Source: Citrobacter portucalensis (GTDB lineage: Bacteria; Pseudomonadota; Gammaproteobacteria; Enterobacterales; Enterobacteriaceae). Taken from it: 64,000 nucleotides of DNA. The stretch is from positions 124,001 to 188,000 of the forward strand of contig NZ_MVFY01000008.1 in NCBI RefSeq assembly GCF_002042885.1, written 5' to 3'. Made by a program: the position numbers and the translations under genes. Shown piece by piece: positions 18,559-26,883 of the stretch. The notes beneath the pieces were generated by a model, which was not told where the DNA came from, made no database searches, and was given only the letters and a program-made list of their open reading frames with translations. The stretch's first letter is position 1; every line of letters starts with the position of its first letter.

Positions 18559-18965
18559 GCCTTCGCTTTGTGATGGCAGCAGCCGGAGAGATTATCCATA
18601 ATCGGACATTCAGCGCTGTCATCACCCGGGCAACTGTCCGCCAGCGCCAGTAAATGCAAGCGCATGGCCTGCAGCTCACTGATATGCCGCTCAATATCCG
18701 CCACCTTTTCCAGGGTGCGCTTTTTCACATCCGCGCTGTGACGCGCCGGATCGTTAAACAGGTTTACCAGCTCGCCGCACTCTTCCAGATTAAATCCAAC
18801 CTGCCGCGCCTGACGCAGCAACGTCAGTTCATTCAGATGCTGTTGGTTGTAAGTGCGATAGCCATTGTCACTACGCAGCGGCGGCGTCACCAGTCCTTTC
18901 TCTTCATAAAAGCGAATGGCTTTGCTGGTTAAACCGGTTTTTTTCGCAACATCGCTAATATTCAC
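18555..18965 (-). CDS. cueR: Cu(I)-responsive MerR-family activator CueR
   Basis: The start is GTG 18965 ([11 protein letters not shown]) with GGGGGAA just upstream, giving 136 residues. An N-terminal winged helix ([21 protein letters not shown]) is followed by the dimerisation helix and the metal loop CPGDDSAEC. The loop has cysteines at about 112 and 120, the CueR signature for Cu(I), Ag(I) and Au(I). The C-terminus ends [10 protein letters not shown]. It activates copA by unwinding a promoter with a 19-bp spacer; such a promoter lies at 26602-26632. Unlike in E. coli, 7.7 kb of heme genes separate regulator and target. Confidence 0.95.
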   Translation of the reverse strand: MNISDVAKKTGLTSKAIRFYEEKGLVTPPLRSDNGYRTYNQQHLNELTLLRQARQVGFNLEECGELVNLFNDPARHSADVKKRTLEKVADIERHISELQAMRLHLLALADSCPGDDSAECPIMDNLSGCCHHKAKA

Positions 18966-19137
18966 ATTTCCCCCGCGGTGCTTGTTGGTGCTGAGCCACA
19001 TTATAGCCCAGATTGCCGTAATCATTTACCCGAGAAATCTGCACATTATAAGCCAACAAAGAGATGAATAAATCCTTTCTATTCACATTGTTATACCCGA
19101 TACAGATCACATTTCAGTATTTATTGACCGTACAAAA

Positions 19138-19151
19138 TTGACTCAAATCAA
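19138..19151 (+). promoter_or_regulatory. Candidate FNR box upstream of heme operon
   Basis: TTGACTCAAATCAA matches TTGATnnnnATCAA at nine of ten positions. Its centre is about 42 bp upstream of a position that would be +1 for the hexamer CATATT at 19176-19181, the class II activator geometry. The operon contains an anaerobic radical-SAM heme-degrading enzyme, which makes FNR control sensible. No direct evidence. Confidence 0.55.
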
Positions 19152-19217
19152 AAGATATATTGGTTATGCATCTTTCATATTGAACAAAGGGAAACATTTT
19201 TATATACAAATGCGAAT

Positions 19218-19236
19218 GATAATGATGATCATTTAC
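19218..19236 (+). promoter_or_regulatory. Fur box upstream of the heme receptor
   Basis: GATAATGATGATCATTTAC matches the 19-bp Fur consensus at 16 positions. It lies 20 bp upstream of the receptor start codon, and GATAAT at 19218-19223 may itself be a -10. Iron-replete repression of the whole heme operon is expected. Confidence 0.85.
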
Positions 19237-19255
19237 ATTTAATAAAGGTTCTCTT

Positions 19256-21400
19256 ATGTTGCCACGGATTAACCAAAGGCCATTTATTCTTTCAGCCCTG
19301 ACATTATGCATGTCCGGCGCTGCTTCTGCAGCTACCTCTACAACACACGCTTCAGCGCCCGACGATGATACGGTGATCGTCACGGCTAACCGCTCTGAAA
19401 GTAGTCTCTGGGATAGCCCGGCAACTATTCAGGTTATCGATCGCCAGACGCTGCAAAACTCCACCAGCGTTTCTATTGCTGATGATTTACAAGATATTCC
19501 TGGCGTCGAAGTCACCGATAACGCCCTCGCTGGCCGGAAACAAATTCGTATCCGTGGCGAAGCCTCTTCGCGGGTGCTGATTTTGATCGACGGCCAGGTT
19601 GTCAGCTACCAGCGCGCCGGGCAAAACTACGGGGCCGGTTTGCTGATTGACGAATCCGCGCTGGAACGGATTGAAGTAGTAAAAGGCCCCTACTCTGTCC
19701 TTTACGGTTCGCAGGCGATTGGCGGTGTCGTAAACTTTATTACGAAAAAAGGCGGCGATAAGCCTCTCGGCGGCAGCGTTAAGGCCGTTTATAACTCCGC
19801 AACGGCAGGATGGGAAGAATCAGCAGCAGCCTGGGGCAGCATCGGAAACTTTGACTACCGCATCAATGGCAGCTATTCCGACCAGGGGGACCGCGATACG
19901 CCTGACGGGAGATTGCCCGACACCAATTTCCGTAATAACGGCCAGGGCGTGTGGCTTGGCTACAATTTCGATCGCCATAAAATCGGACTCTCCCTCGATC
20001 GTTACAAACTGTCTACTCAAACCTGGTTTGACGATCCAGAGGGCCAGTTCGACGACTTTAGCGTCAAAATACCTAAGCTGGAACGCGAGAAAATCGGTCT
20101 TTTCTACGACTACGCGGCTGGCGGGGATTACCTGAAGAAAATCCATGTTGACGCATACACCCAGACAATAGAGCGCAAATTTGAAAACCGGGTCAAAACG
20201 ACTCAGGTAATCCCCAGCCCGGCGATTAAAGCGCTGACGATAAACAATCAAACCAATACCAACGACAAACAGTATACCCAGGGGGTAACGCTGCAGGGCA
20301 ATTTCTCCCTTCCCGCGAACAACGAGCTGGTGATTGGCACTCAATATCAGCATGACAAAATCAAACAGGACACAGACGGCAGTACGCGCCAGACCGCAGC
20401 TACCGGCTTCTTCGATACGCAAACCCGCACCCTGTCATACAACGAAGCGGAGCAAAGCAACACCTCATTGTTCGCGCAAAACGACTGGCGCTTTGCCGAT
20501 GACTGGACCTGGACCGTAGGCGCACGCCAGTACTGGCTGTCTTCGAAGCTCAATCGCAACGATACGCAAACCCTGCAAAGCAGCGGCAGCACCTGGCATT
20601 CCACCGGGGGAAATTCAGTACACGATGATGAACTGGTGACCTCAACCAGCCTACGCTATTCCGGTTTTAAAGATCTTGAACTCCGGGCAGCATATGCCCA
20701 GGGCTATGTTTTCCCCACGCTGACTCAGCTGTTTATGCAGACGTCCGCAGGCGGAAGCGTGACCTACGGCAACCCAAACCTGAAGGCGGAACACTCGAAT
20801 AACTATGAGCTGGGCGCACGGTATAAAGGGAATATGTGGCTGATTGACGGCGCCATTTATTACTCCGAAGCCAAAGACTATATCGCCAGCCTGGCCTGTT
20901 CAGGCCAACCCGTTTGCAGCGGTAATACCACCTCTTCACGGGGCGGCTATTACTACTACGAAAACATCGATCGGGCCAAAACCTGGGGCATGGAACTCAC
21001 CGCAGAATACAACGGCTGGGCGGTTTCACCTTACCTGAGCGGTAATCTCATTCGCCGTCAGTACGAAGGCAATACCCTAAAAACCTGGGATACCGGCGAA
21101 CCCACGCTGACCGGGCGTGTCGGCCTGAAACATACCTGGTTGATGAATGTCGCTAACGTGACGTCCGATGCCTTTATCCGCGCGGCGTCCAGCGCTAAAG
21201 ATAATACCGGCACCACGGAAATCAACTACCCAGGCTGGGCCACACTTAACCTCGCATTCAACACCGAGTTCGGTCCGCAGGACCAGTATCAGGTCAACCT
21301 CGCGCTCAACAACCTGACCGATAAGCGTTACAGAACCGCACATGAATCTATTCCAGATGCTGGTTTCAATGCCGCCGTTGGCTTTGCGTGGAATTTCTGA
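19256..21400 (+). CDS. TonB-dependent heme/hemoglobin outer-membrane receptor
   Basis: A 714-residue receptor with a signal peptide to about residue 25. The TonB box region DDTVIVTANR lies around 37-46, then comes a plug domain (IPGVEVTDN, IRIRGEASSRVLILIDG) and a 22-strand barrel ending in phenylalanine (GFAWNF). NPNL, a motif conserved in heme receptors, is at 506-509. The companion FRAP motif is not canonical (GYVFPT). Its operon partners are all for heme uptake and breakdown, so heme is the likely ligand. Which host protein it strips, if any, cannot be told. Expression should respond to Fur. Confidence 0.88.
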   Translation: MLPRINQRPFILSALTLCMSGAASAATSTTHASAPDDDTVIVTANRSESSLWDSPATIQVIDRQTLQNSTSVSIADDLQDIPGVEVTDNALAGRKQIRIRGEASSRVLILIDGQVVSYQRAGQNYGAGLLIDESALERIEVVKGPYSVLYGSQAIGGVVNFITKKGGDKPLGGSVKAVYNSATAGWEESAAAWGSIGNFDYRINGSYSDQGDRDTPDGRLPDTNFRNNGQGVWLGYNFDRHKIGLSLDRYKLSTQTWFDDPEGQFDDFSVKIPKLEREKIGLFYDYAAGGDYLKKIHVDAYTQTIERKFENRVKTTQVIPSPAIKALTINNQTNTNDKQYTQGVTLQGNFSLPANNELVIGTQYQHDKIKQDTDGSTRQTAATGFFDTQTRTLSYNEAEQSNTSLFAQNDWRFADDWTWTVGARQYWLSSKLNRNDTQTLQSSGSTWHSTGGNSVHDDELVTSTSLRYSGFKDLELRAAYAQGYVFPTLTQLFMQTSAGGSVTYGNPNLKAEHSNNYELGARYKGNMWLIDGAIYYSEAKDYIASLACSGQPVCSGNTTSSRGGYYYYENIDRAKTWGMELTAEYNGWAVSPYLSGNLIRRQYEGNTLKTWDTGEPTLTGRVGLKHTWLMNVANVTSDAFIRAASSAKDNTGTTEINYPGWATLNLAFNTEFGPQDQYQVNLALNNLTDKRYRTAHESIPDAGFNAAVGFAWNF

Positions 21401-21402
21401 CG

Positions 21403-22227
21403 ATGAAAAAGCTCATGATTGGCTTACTGAGCCTCGCCTGCGTTTTCAGTGCCCAGTCCGCCGACCGCCTGGTGGTGGCGGGCGGCTCGCTTAGTGAACT
21501 GGTATACGCCATGGGCGTCGGCAACCGGGTGGTTGGCGTTGATGAAACCACCTCGTATCCGCCCGAAACTGCCGCACTCCCGCATATCGGCTACTGGAAG
21601 CAGTTAAGCAGCGAGGGCATTTTGTCGCTCCATCCGGACAGCTTTATCACCTGGCAGGATGCAGGTCCCCAAATCGTGTTGGATCAGTTGCGGGCGCAAA
21701 AGGTTAACGTCGTGACGTTGCCGCGCGTACCGGCCACCGTCGAACAGATGTACGCCAACATTCGAGAACTGGCTACAACACTGCACATTCCTGACCAAGG
21801 TGAGGCGCTAGTCAATCGCCTGCAGCAACGTCTGGAGCGTATTAAGCACAGCGTGGCGGCGAAAAACGCGCCGGTCAAAGCCATGTTCATTCTCTCTGCT
21901 GGCGGCAGCGCACCTCAGATCGCCGGAAAAGGCAGCGTTGCCGATGCCATTATGACCCTCGCAGGCGCACAAAATGTCGCCACCCATGCGCAGTATAAAA
22001 GCTACAGCGCGGAGTCACTGATCGCCGCCAACCCGGAGGTGATCGTGGTGACGTCGCAAATGGTCGATGGCGGTCTGGCTCGCCTGAGCGCGATTGCCGG
22101 TATTACCCACACTGCGGCCTGGAAAAACCAGCGCATTGTGGCGGTAGACCAGGCGCTGATTCTGGGAATGGGACCACGCGTCGCCGATGCGGTTGAAGCC
22201 CTGCACCAGCAATTCTGGCCTCACTAA
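21403..22227 (+). CDS. hmuT: Periplasmic heme-binding protein HmuT
   Basis: ATG 21403 is 3 bases after the receptor stop, giving 274 residues. Signal peptide MKKLMIGLLSLACVFSAQSA. The mature protein is a class III periplasmic binding protein: RLVVAGGSLSELVYAMG opens it and VDETTSYPPE carries the tyrosine that ligates heme in the HmuT/ShuT family. It delivers heme from the receptor to HmuUV. The C-terminal segment LGMGPRVADAVEALHQQF is typical. Confidence 0.92.
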   Translation: MKKLMIGLLSLACVFSAQSADRLVVAGGSLSELVYAMGVGNRVVGVDETTSYPPETAALPHIGYWKQLSSEGILSLHPDSFITWQDAGPQIVLDQLRAQKVNVVTLPRVPATVEQMYANIRELATTLHIPDQGEALVNRLQQRLERIKHSVAAKNAPVKAMFILSAGGSAPQIAGKGSVADAIMTLAGAQNVATHAQYKSYSAESLIAANPEVIVVTSQMVDGGLARLSAIAGITHTAAWKNQRIVAVDQALILGMGPRVADAVEALHQQFWPH

Positions 22228-22245
22228 CTGGATTTATTAAGAAGA

Positions 22246-23583
22246 ATGAAAACTGAACATTCGCTGGATCTCACCGCGCATTTTGCGCTCGAGGGAAGTC
22301 AGCCATTTAAGGATCGCCGCGCCACGATGCCCTGGCGTGGGGCGATCCCGGTTGCCAAAGAGCTATTGTCACAGACCTGGCAGGAGGTCATCAACCAGCC
22401 AACCCCACCGCGTAAACGGCTGGTGTACTTGCATATTCCTTTTTGTGCAACACATTGTACTTTCTGCGGTTTTTATCAAAACCGATTTGAAGAAGACAAC
22501 TGCGCCCTCTACACCAACGCGCTGTTGCGCGAAATAGAGATGGAAGCTGATAGCGCATTACATCAGTCAGCCCCCATTCACGCCGTCTATTTTGGCGGCG
22601 GTACGCCTTCTGCGCTGTCTGCACAGGACCTGGCCAGAATCATTACCGCGCTGCGTGACAAGCTACCGTTGGCGCCGGACTGCGAAATCACCATTGAGGG
22701 ACGGGTGCTCAATTTTGACGATGCGCGAATTGATGCCTGCCTTGACGCTGGCGCCAATAGATTTTCAATCGGTATTCAGTCTTTTAACAGCCGAATCCGC
22801 AAGAAAATGGCGCGTACTTCGGACGGCCCGACCGCGACGGCCTTTATGCAGGGACTGGTAAAACGAGATCGTGCCGCCGTGGTATGCGATCTGCTGTTTG
22901 GTCTGCCAGGACAAGACGCAAAACTGTGGGGCGAGGATCTGGCGATTGCCCGCGACATCGGCCTCGACGGCGTAGATCTTTATGCGCTGAATCTGATCCC
23001 TAATACACCGCTTGGCAAAGCGGTTGAAACCGGGCGCACAACCGTTCCCTCTCCCGCCGAACGCCGCGATCTCTATCTTCAGGGCTGCGATTTCATGGAC
23101 AGCGCGGGCTGGCGCTGCATCAGCAACAGCCACTGGGCGCGTACCACACGGGAACGCAATCTGTACAACCTGCTGATTAAACAGGGTGCAGACTGTCTGG
23201 CATTCGGCTCTGGCGCAGGAGGGTCAGTCAATGGCTATTCCTGGATGGTCGAGCGCAACCTGAATACATGGCATGAATCTATCGCCGCCGGAAAAAAACC
23301 GCTAATGATGATGATGCGCACCGCCGAGCGTGGTTTCCAGTGGCGACACACTCTCCAGGCTGGTATTGAGACGGCCCGCATTCCGCTGGATGAGCTGACG
23401 CCTCATGCACAAAAACTGGCCCCGCTACTGACCCAATGGCATCACGCAGGACTGACGCGAGATGCCAGCACCTGTGTACGCCTGACCAATGAAGGGCGTT
23501 TTTGGGCGAGCAATATTTTGCAGTCTCTTGATGAACTGATTCAGGAACTTAACGCGCCGCGCATTGCGGTAGAGCAACCATAA
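22246..23583 (+). CDS. chuW: Anaerobic heme-degrading radical SAM methyltransferase ChuW/HutW
   Basis: A 445-residue HemN-like radical SAM protein. The cluster motif CATHCTFC has cysteines at 67, 71 and 74, followed by FGGGTPSAL and GIQSFNSRIRKKM. In E. coli O157:H7 ChuW opens the porphyrin ring by methyl transfer without oxygen, releasing iron and making anaerobilin. HemN-like sequence alone could suggest coproporphyrinogen oxidase, but the heme operon context and co-occurrence with HutX and ChuY support ChuW. It starts at ATG 22246, 18 bp after hmuT. Confidence 0.92.
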   Translation: MKTEHSLDLTAHFALEGSQPFKDRRATMPWRGAIPVAKELLSQTWQEVINQPTPPRKRLVYLHIPFCATHCTFCGFYQNRFEEDNCALYTNALLREIEMEADSALHQSAPIHAVYFGGGTPSALSAQDLARIITALRDKLPLAPDCEITIEGRVLNFDDARIDACLDAGANRFSIGIQSFNSRIRKKMARTSDGPTATAFMQGLVKRDRAAVVCDLLFGLPGQDAKLWGEDLAIARDIGLDGVDLYALNLIPNTPLGKAVETGRTTVPSPAERRDLYLQGCDFMDSAGWRCISNSHWARTTRERNLYNLLIKQGADCLAFGSGAGGSVNGYSWMVERNLNTWHESIAAGKKPLMMMMRTAERGFQWRHTLQAGIETARIPLDELTPHAQKLAPLLTQWHHAGLTRDASTCVRLTNEGRFWASNILQSLDELIQELNAPRIAVEQP

Positions 23584-23595
23584 AAGGAGTGAATA

Positions 23596-24090
23596 ATGAG
23601 CCATGTCTCTTTACAGGATTTTTTGAAAACTGAGCCGGACGGTACGCTGGAAGCTATCGCAGCCCAGTACAACACTACATTGCTGGAGGTGGTGAAAAAC
23701 CTCCCTTCCCCAACGCTGGTTTCCGGCAGTCAATTTGATACCGTCTGGGAAACCGTCTGCGAATGGGGCAAAGTCACCACCCTGGTCCATACTGCTGATG
23801 TCATTCTGGAATTCACCGGTGAATTACCTTCCGGATTCCACCGCCACGGTTACTTCAACCTGCGCGGCAAAAAAGGCATGACCGGTCATATCAAGGCAGA
23901 AAACTGCACGCATATTGCCCTGATTGAACGCAAATTTATGGGAATGGACACTGCGTCCATTCTCTTCTTCAACCAGGCGGGTAGCGCTATGTTCAAAATT
24001 TTCCTCGGTCGCGATGAGCATCGACAGCTGCTGGCCGAACAGGTCAGCGCCTTTCACACGTTGTCTTCATCTTTAAAGGAACATGCCTGA
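23596..24090 (+). CDS. hutX: Heme utilization carrier protein HutX/ChuX
   Basis: A 164-residue cytosolic protein with a strong ribosome site (AAAGGAGTGAATA before ATG). It matches the HutX/ChuX family, with an ERKFMGMDTASILFFN segment and GSAMFKIFLGRDEHRQL near the C-terminus. The family forms dimers that bind heme and are thought to hand it to the degrading enzyme and buffer it. It lies between chuW and chuY; its stop overlaps the chuY start by one base. Confidence 0.9.
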   Translation: MSHVSLQDFLKTEPDGTLEAIAAQYNTTLLEVVKNLPSPTLVSGSQFDTVWETVCEWGKVTTLVHTADVILEFTGELPSGFHRHGYFNLRGKKGMTGHIKAENCTHIALIERKFMGMDTASILFFNQAGSAMFKIFLGRDEHRQLLAEQVSAFHTLSSSLKEHA

Positions 24091-24713
24091 TGGCTCCATG
24101 GCTTATTTTTGGTGCAGGTGGAAGCGGCGTCGGCGCGAAAACGCTGGAGCTCGCACTGGCGGAGCATCGTCCGGTGATTGCTGTCGTTCGCAATCCCCAG
24201 GTTGCTGCCGGGCTGCAGGAAAAAGGTGTGCAGGTCTTTATTGGCGACGCCTGCGACAGCCAGGTCACCGCCTGCGCCTGTCGCGCAGCGGGTCAGCATG
24301 CCACGGTGATCTCCTCCATGGGCGGTGCCCAGGATTATCTGGCGCACAGAACCGTCATTGATGAAGCAGAAAAAGCTGAGATCAAACGCATGATTCTGGT
24401 TACCTCTCTGGGCTGTGGCGACAGTTGGCCCTTTTTGTCCCCACGCGCCAGGGCCGCATTTGGCCAGGCCGTACGGGAAAAATCGTTGGCTGAAAGCTGG
24501 CTACAAACCAGTCTACTGGACTACGCCATTCTCCGCCCCGGCGGTTTGCTGAATGGTGAAACCACAGGTCTGGCGCAACGCATACAGGCCGAGGAGTGTC
24601 ATGGCTTTGTGATGCGCGCGGATGTTGCCAGGCACATTCACGAACTGGCCACGGCGCCGACACTCAATAACCAGATTTACAGTTTAGTTGAGCCGGGACT
24701 GAAACCCGCGTAA
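24090..24713 (+). CDS. chuY: Anaerobilin reductase ChuY, NAD(P)-binding
   Basis: A 207-residue Rossmann-fold protein beginning LIFGAGGSGVGAKTLELAL, an atypical SDR/NmrA-like nucleotide site. ILRPGGLLNGETTG around residues 148-161 is characteristic of the group. ChuY reduces anaerobilin, the product of ChuW, using NAD(P)H. Translation is coupled to hutX (TGATG). A GC-rich hairpin separates it from hmuU. Confidence 0.88.
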   Translation: MAPWLIFGAGGSGVGAKTLELALAEHRPVIAVVRNPQVAAGLQEKGVQVFIGDACDSQVTACACRAAGQHATVISSMGGAQDYLAHRTVIDEAEKAEIKRMILVTSLGCGDSWPFLSPRARAAFGQAVREKSLAESWLQTSLLDYAILRPGGLLNGETTGLAQRIQAEECHGFVMRADVARHIHELATAPTLNNQIYSLVEPGLKPA

Positions 24714-24720
24714 ACCCCTC

Positions 24721-24743
24721 GCGGCGCGGAAACTTCGCGCCGC
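24721..24743 (+). other. Intercistronic hairpin between chuY and hmuU
   Basis: GCGGCGCG (24721-24728) pairs perfectly with CGCGCCGC (24736-24743) around a 7-nt loop. No U-tract follows, so it is not a standard terminator. It lies 7 bases after the chuY stop and could stabilise or limit downstream mRNA. Confidence 0.6.
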
Positions 24744-24764
24744 AAAGACGTTATGGAGCGTTGC

Positions 24765-25757
24765 GTGCTTAAGGACTCGCTTTCTTCCGTCAGCATTCTG
24801 ACGGGCCTTTCTCTCTTGCTGGTCGCTCTGATGCTGTTCGGTGCCAGCCAGGGGGCGTTGAACATTAGCTTCAGCGCCCTGTTCAACGACGAATACCGAG
24901 ATATCTGGTTGAACATCCGCCTGCCCCGCGTACTGCTGGCCGTTTTGGTCGGTGCTGCGCTGGCTACGGCAGGGGTCATTATGCAGGGACTTTTTCGCAA
25001 TCCAATGGCCGATCCCGGCCTGCTTGGCGTCAGCAGCGGCTCCGCGCTGATGGTCGGCATCGCGATAGTTATCCCATTTTCCTTCCCCGTAGTGCTGGTG
25101 TTGTATGAGCAGATGATTTTTGCCGTCGCGGGCAGCATGGTGGTCTGCACGATTATTTTCCTGATAAGTCAGCGTCATAACCACGGCGGAATGATGCAAC
25201 TACTGTTAGCAGGTATCGCTATCAATGCTCTGTGCGGTTCGGCTATTGGTGTGCTGAGCTATGTGGGCGACGAACAGCAGCTACGTCAACTTACGCTGTG
25301 GATGATGGGGAATCTCGGCCAGGCCCAGTGGCCAACGCTGCTGGTTGCCAGCACGTTTGTTCTTCCAGCCATTGCAGTCACCGTCTGTATGGCGGGAACG
25401 CTTAATTTGCTGCAGTTGGGTGATGAAGAGGCGCATTACCTCGGCGTAAACGTCAAACGTAAGCGCCAGCAGTTACTGTTGCTCAGCTCGCTACTGGTTG
25501 GCGCTGCCGTTTCCGTCAGCGGCGTGATTGGCTTTATTGGCCTGGTGATCCCGCATCTGATCAGAATGACTACCGGCGCCGATCATCGCTGGTTGATTCC
25601 TTGCTCTACGTTGGCCGGTGCCTGTTTACTTCTGATTGCCGACACGCTGGCCCGCACACTTGTTCAGCCTGCCGAAATGCCCGTTGGTCTGTTAACCAGC
25701 CTGATCGGTGGACCGTATTTCCTGTGGTTAATACTGCGTAGCCGGAGGATGTCATGA
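24765..25757 (+). CDS. hmuU: Heme ABC transporter permease HmuU
   Basis: A FecCD-family permease of about 330 residues with eight to ten membrane helices. The conserved block [19 protein letters not shown] continues into [16 protein letters not shown], and [14 protein letters not shown] is near residue 265. I place the start at GTG 24765, because GGAG lies six bases upstream; ATG 24753 in the same frame is the alternative and lacks a good site. It imports heme across the inner membrane with HmuT and HmuV and overlaps hmuV by 4 bp. Confidence 0.9.
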   Translation: MLKDSLSSVSILTGLSLLLVALMLFGASQGALNISFSALFNDEYRDIWLNIRLPRVLLAVLVGAALATAGVIMQGLFRNPMADPGLLGVSSGSALMVGIAIVIPFSFPVVLVLYEQMIFAVAGSMVVCTIIFLISQRHNHGGMMQLLLAGIAINALCGSAIGVLSYVGDEQQLRQLTLWMMGNLGQAQWPTLLVASTFVLPAIAVTVCMAGTLNLLQLGDEEAHYLGVNVKRKRQQLLLLSSLLVGAAVSVSGVIGFIGLVIPHLIRMTTGADHRWLIPCSTLAGACLLLIADTLARTLVQPAEMPVGLLTSLIGGPYFLWLILRSRRMS

Positions 25758-26524
25758 TCGTCGCTGAAAATCTGGTCTACCACATTCAGGGCAGACGACT
25801 GACCGATGACGTTTCCGTGACGCTACCTGATGGAGAAATCATCGCGATTCTTGGCCCGAATGGGGCCGGAAAATCGACGCTGCTTCGCCAGCTTACGGGC
25901 TATCTGCAGCCCCACAGCGGGCGTTGTAGCTTGTTTGGCAAGCCGCTGAACGAGTGGTCAATCACCGAGCTGGCAAAAACCCGTGCCGTGATGCGCCAGA
26001 ACAGTCATATGGCCTTCCCGTTTAGCGTGCAGGAGGTCATCCGCATGGGCAGGCATCCGTATCGTACGCGCAACACGGGCGATGAAACGGAGCACATCAT
26101 GACGTTGTGTGACTGCCAGGCGCTGGCCGCGCGCGATTACCGGCACCTGTCGGGAGGAGAACAACAGCGGGTACAGTTGGCGCGTCTGCTGGTTCAACTT
26201 TGGGAGCCCGAACCCAGGCCAAAATGGTTGTTTCTCGATGAACCCACCTCCGCCCTGGATATTCACCACCAACAGCATCTTTTTCGTCTGCTGCGTCGTC
26301 TGGTAGGTGAACGACAGTTCAGCGTCTGCTGCGTCCTGCACGATCTCAACCTTGCGGCGCGCTATGCTGACCGCGTTGTATTAATGGAACGCGGCAGGAT
26401 AGTTGATAACGGTCGTCCGCAGGATGTTCTGCAGCAATCGTCACTAAATGCACTGTACGGCGCCGATCTCACGGTGATGAATGAACCGCAGCATCGAACG
26501 CCGCTTATCGTTCTCAATCAATAA
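25754..26524 (+). CDS. hmuV: Heme ABC transporter ATP-binding protein HmuV
   Basis: A 256-residue ATPase with Walker [10 protein letters not shown] at 34-42, Q-loop in VMRQNSH, signature LSGGEQQR, Walker [13 protein letters not shown] and H-loop VLHDLN. This is the HmuV pattern. It is the last gene of the heme operon, is coupled to hmuU through ATGA, and is followed by a strong terminator. No hmuS/chuS heme oxygenase-like gene accompanies it. Confidence 0.94.
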   Translation: MIVAENLVYHIQGRRLTDDVSVTLPDGEIIAILGPNGAGKSTLLRQLTGYLQPHSGRCSLFGKPLNEWSITELAKTRAVMRQNSHMAFPFSVQEVIRMGRHPYRTRNTGDETEHIMTLCDCQALAARDYRHLSGGEQQRVQLARLLVQLWEPEPRPKWLFLDEPTSALDIHHQQHLFRLLRRLVGERQFSVCCVLHDLNLAARYADRVVLMERGRIVDNGRPQDVLQQSSLNALYGADLTVMNEPQHRTPLIVLNQ

Positions 26525-26530
26525 CAGACC

Positions 26531-26561
26531 GGGAACGTGCTGACCTGACGTTCCCGTTTTT
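26531..26561 (+). terminator. Terminator of the heme operon
   Basis: GGGAACGT (26531-26538) and ACGTTCCC (26548-26555) form an 8-bp stem, followed by GTTTTT. It begins 7 bases after the hmuV stop. Confidence 0.9.
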
Positions 26562-26601
26562 CTTCCTTTACGCCCTTTTTGCACCTTTTCTAAAAACTCC
26601 C

Positions 26602-26632
26602 TTGACCTTCCCCTAGATGGAAGGTTTAACCT
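26602..26632 (+). promoter_or_regulatory. CueR-activated copA promoter
   Basis: The -35 TTGACC (26602-26607) and -10 TAACCT (26627-26632) are separated by 19 bp, the long spacer of MerR-family targets. The spacer holds the dyad CCTTCC...GGAAGG centred between them, as in the E. coli copA promoter bound by CueR. Confidence 0.9.
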
Positions 26633-26671
26633 TTATCACAGTCAGTTAATCCTGCAATAAAGGAGTTGGTT

Positions 26672-26883
26672 ATGTCTCAAACAATCGATCTAACCCTGGA
26701 CGGCTTGTCCTGTGGTCACTGCGTAAAACGCGTTAAAGAAAGTCTGGAGCAACGCCCGGACGTTGAGCAAGCGGATGTCACTGTGACTGAAGCGCACATC
26801 ACCGGGAGCGCTAGTGCTGAAGCGCTGATTGAAACCATCAAACAAGCCGGTTACGGCGCGGAGTTAAGCCACCCAAAGGCTAA
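26672..26883 (+). other. copA(Z): CopA(Z) by programmed -1 frameshift in copA
   Basis: The slippery heptamer CCCAAAG at 26872-26878 is read C CCA AAG in the copA frame. A -1 shift reads GGC and then stops at TAA 26881-26883. The product would be 70 residues, the first metal-binding domain with CxxC intact. E. coli copA produces a 70-residue CopA(Z) chaperone by this mechanism. The site and the stop are seen; frameshifting itself is inferred from E. coli. Confidence 0.85.

Noticed and set aside
22246..23583. chuW as a second hemN (coproporphyrinogen dehydrogenase)
   Set aside because: Radical SAM motif and length resemble HemN, but the operon context with hutX, chuY and a heme importer fits heme degradation better.
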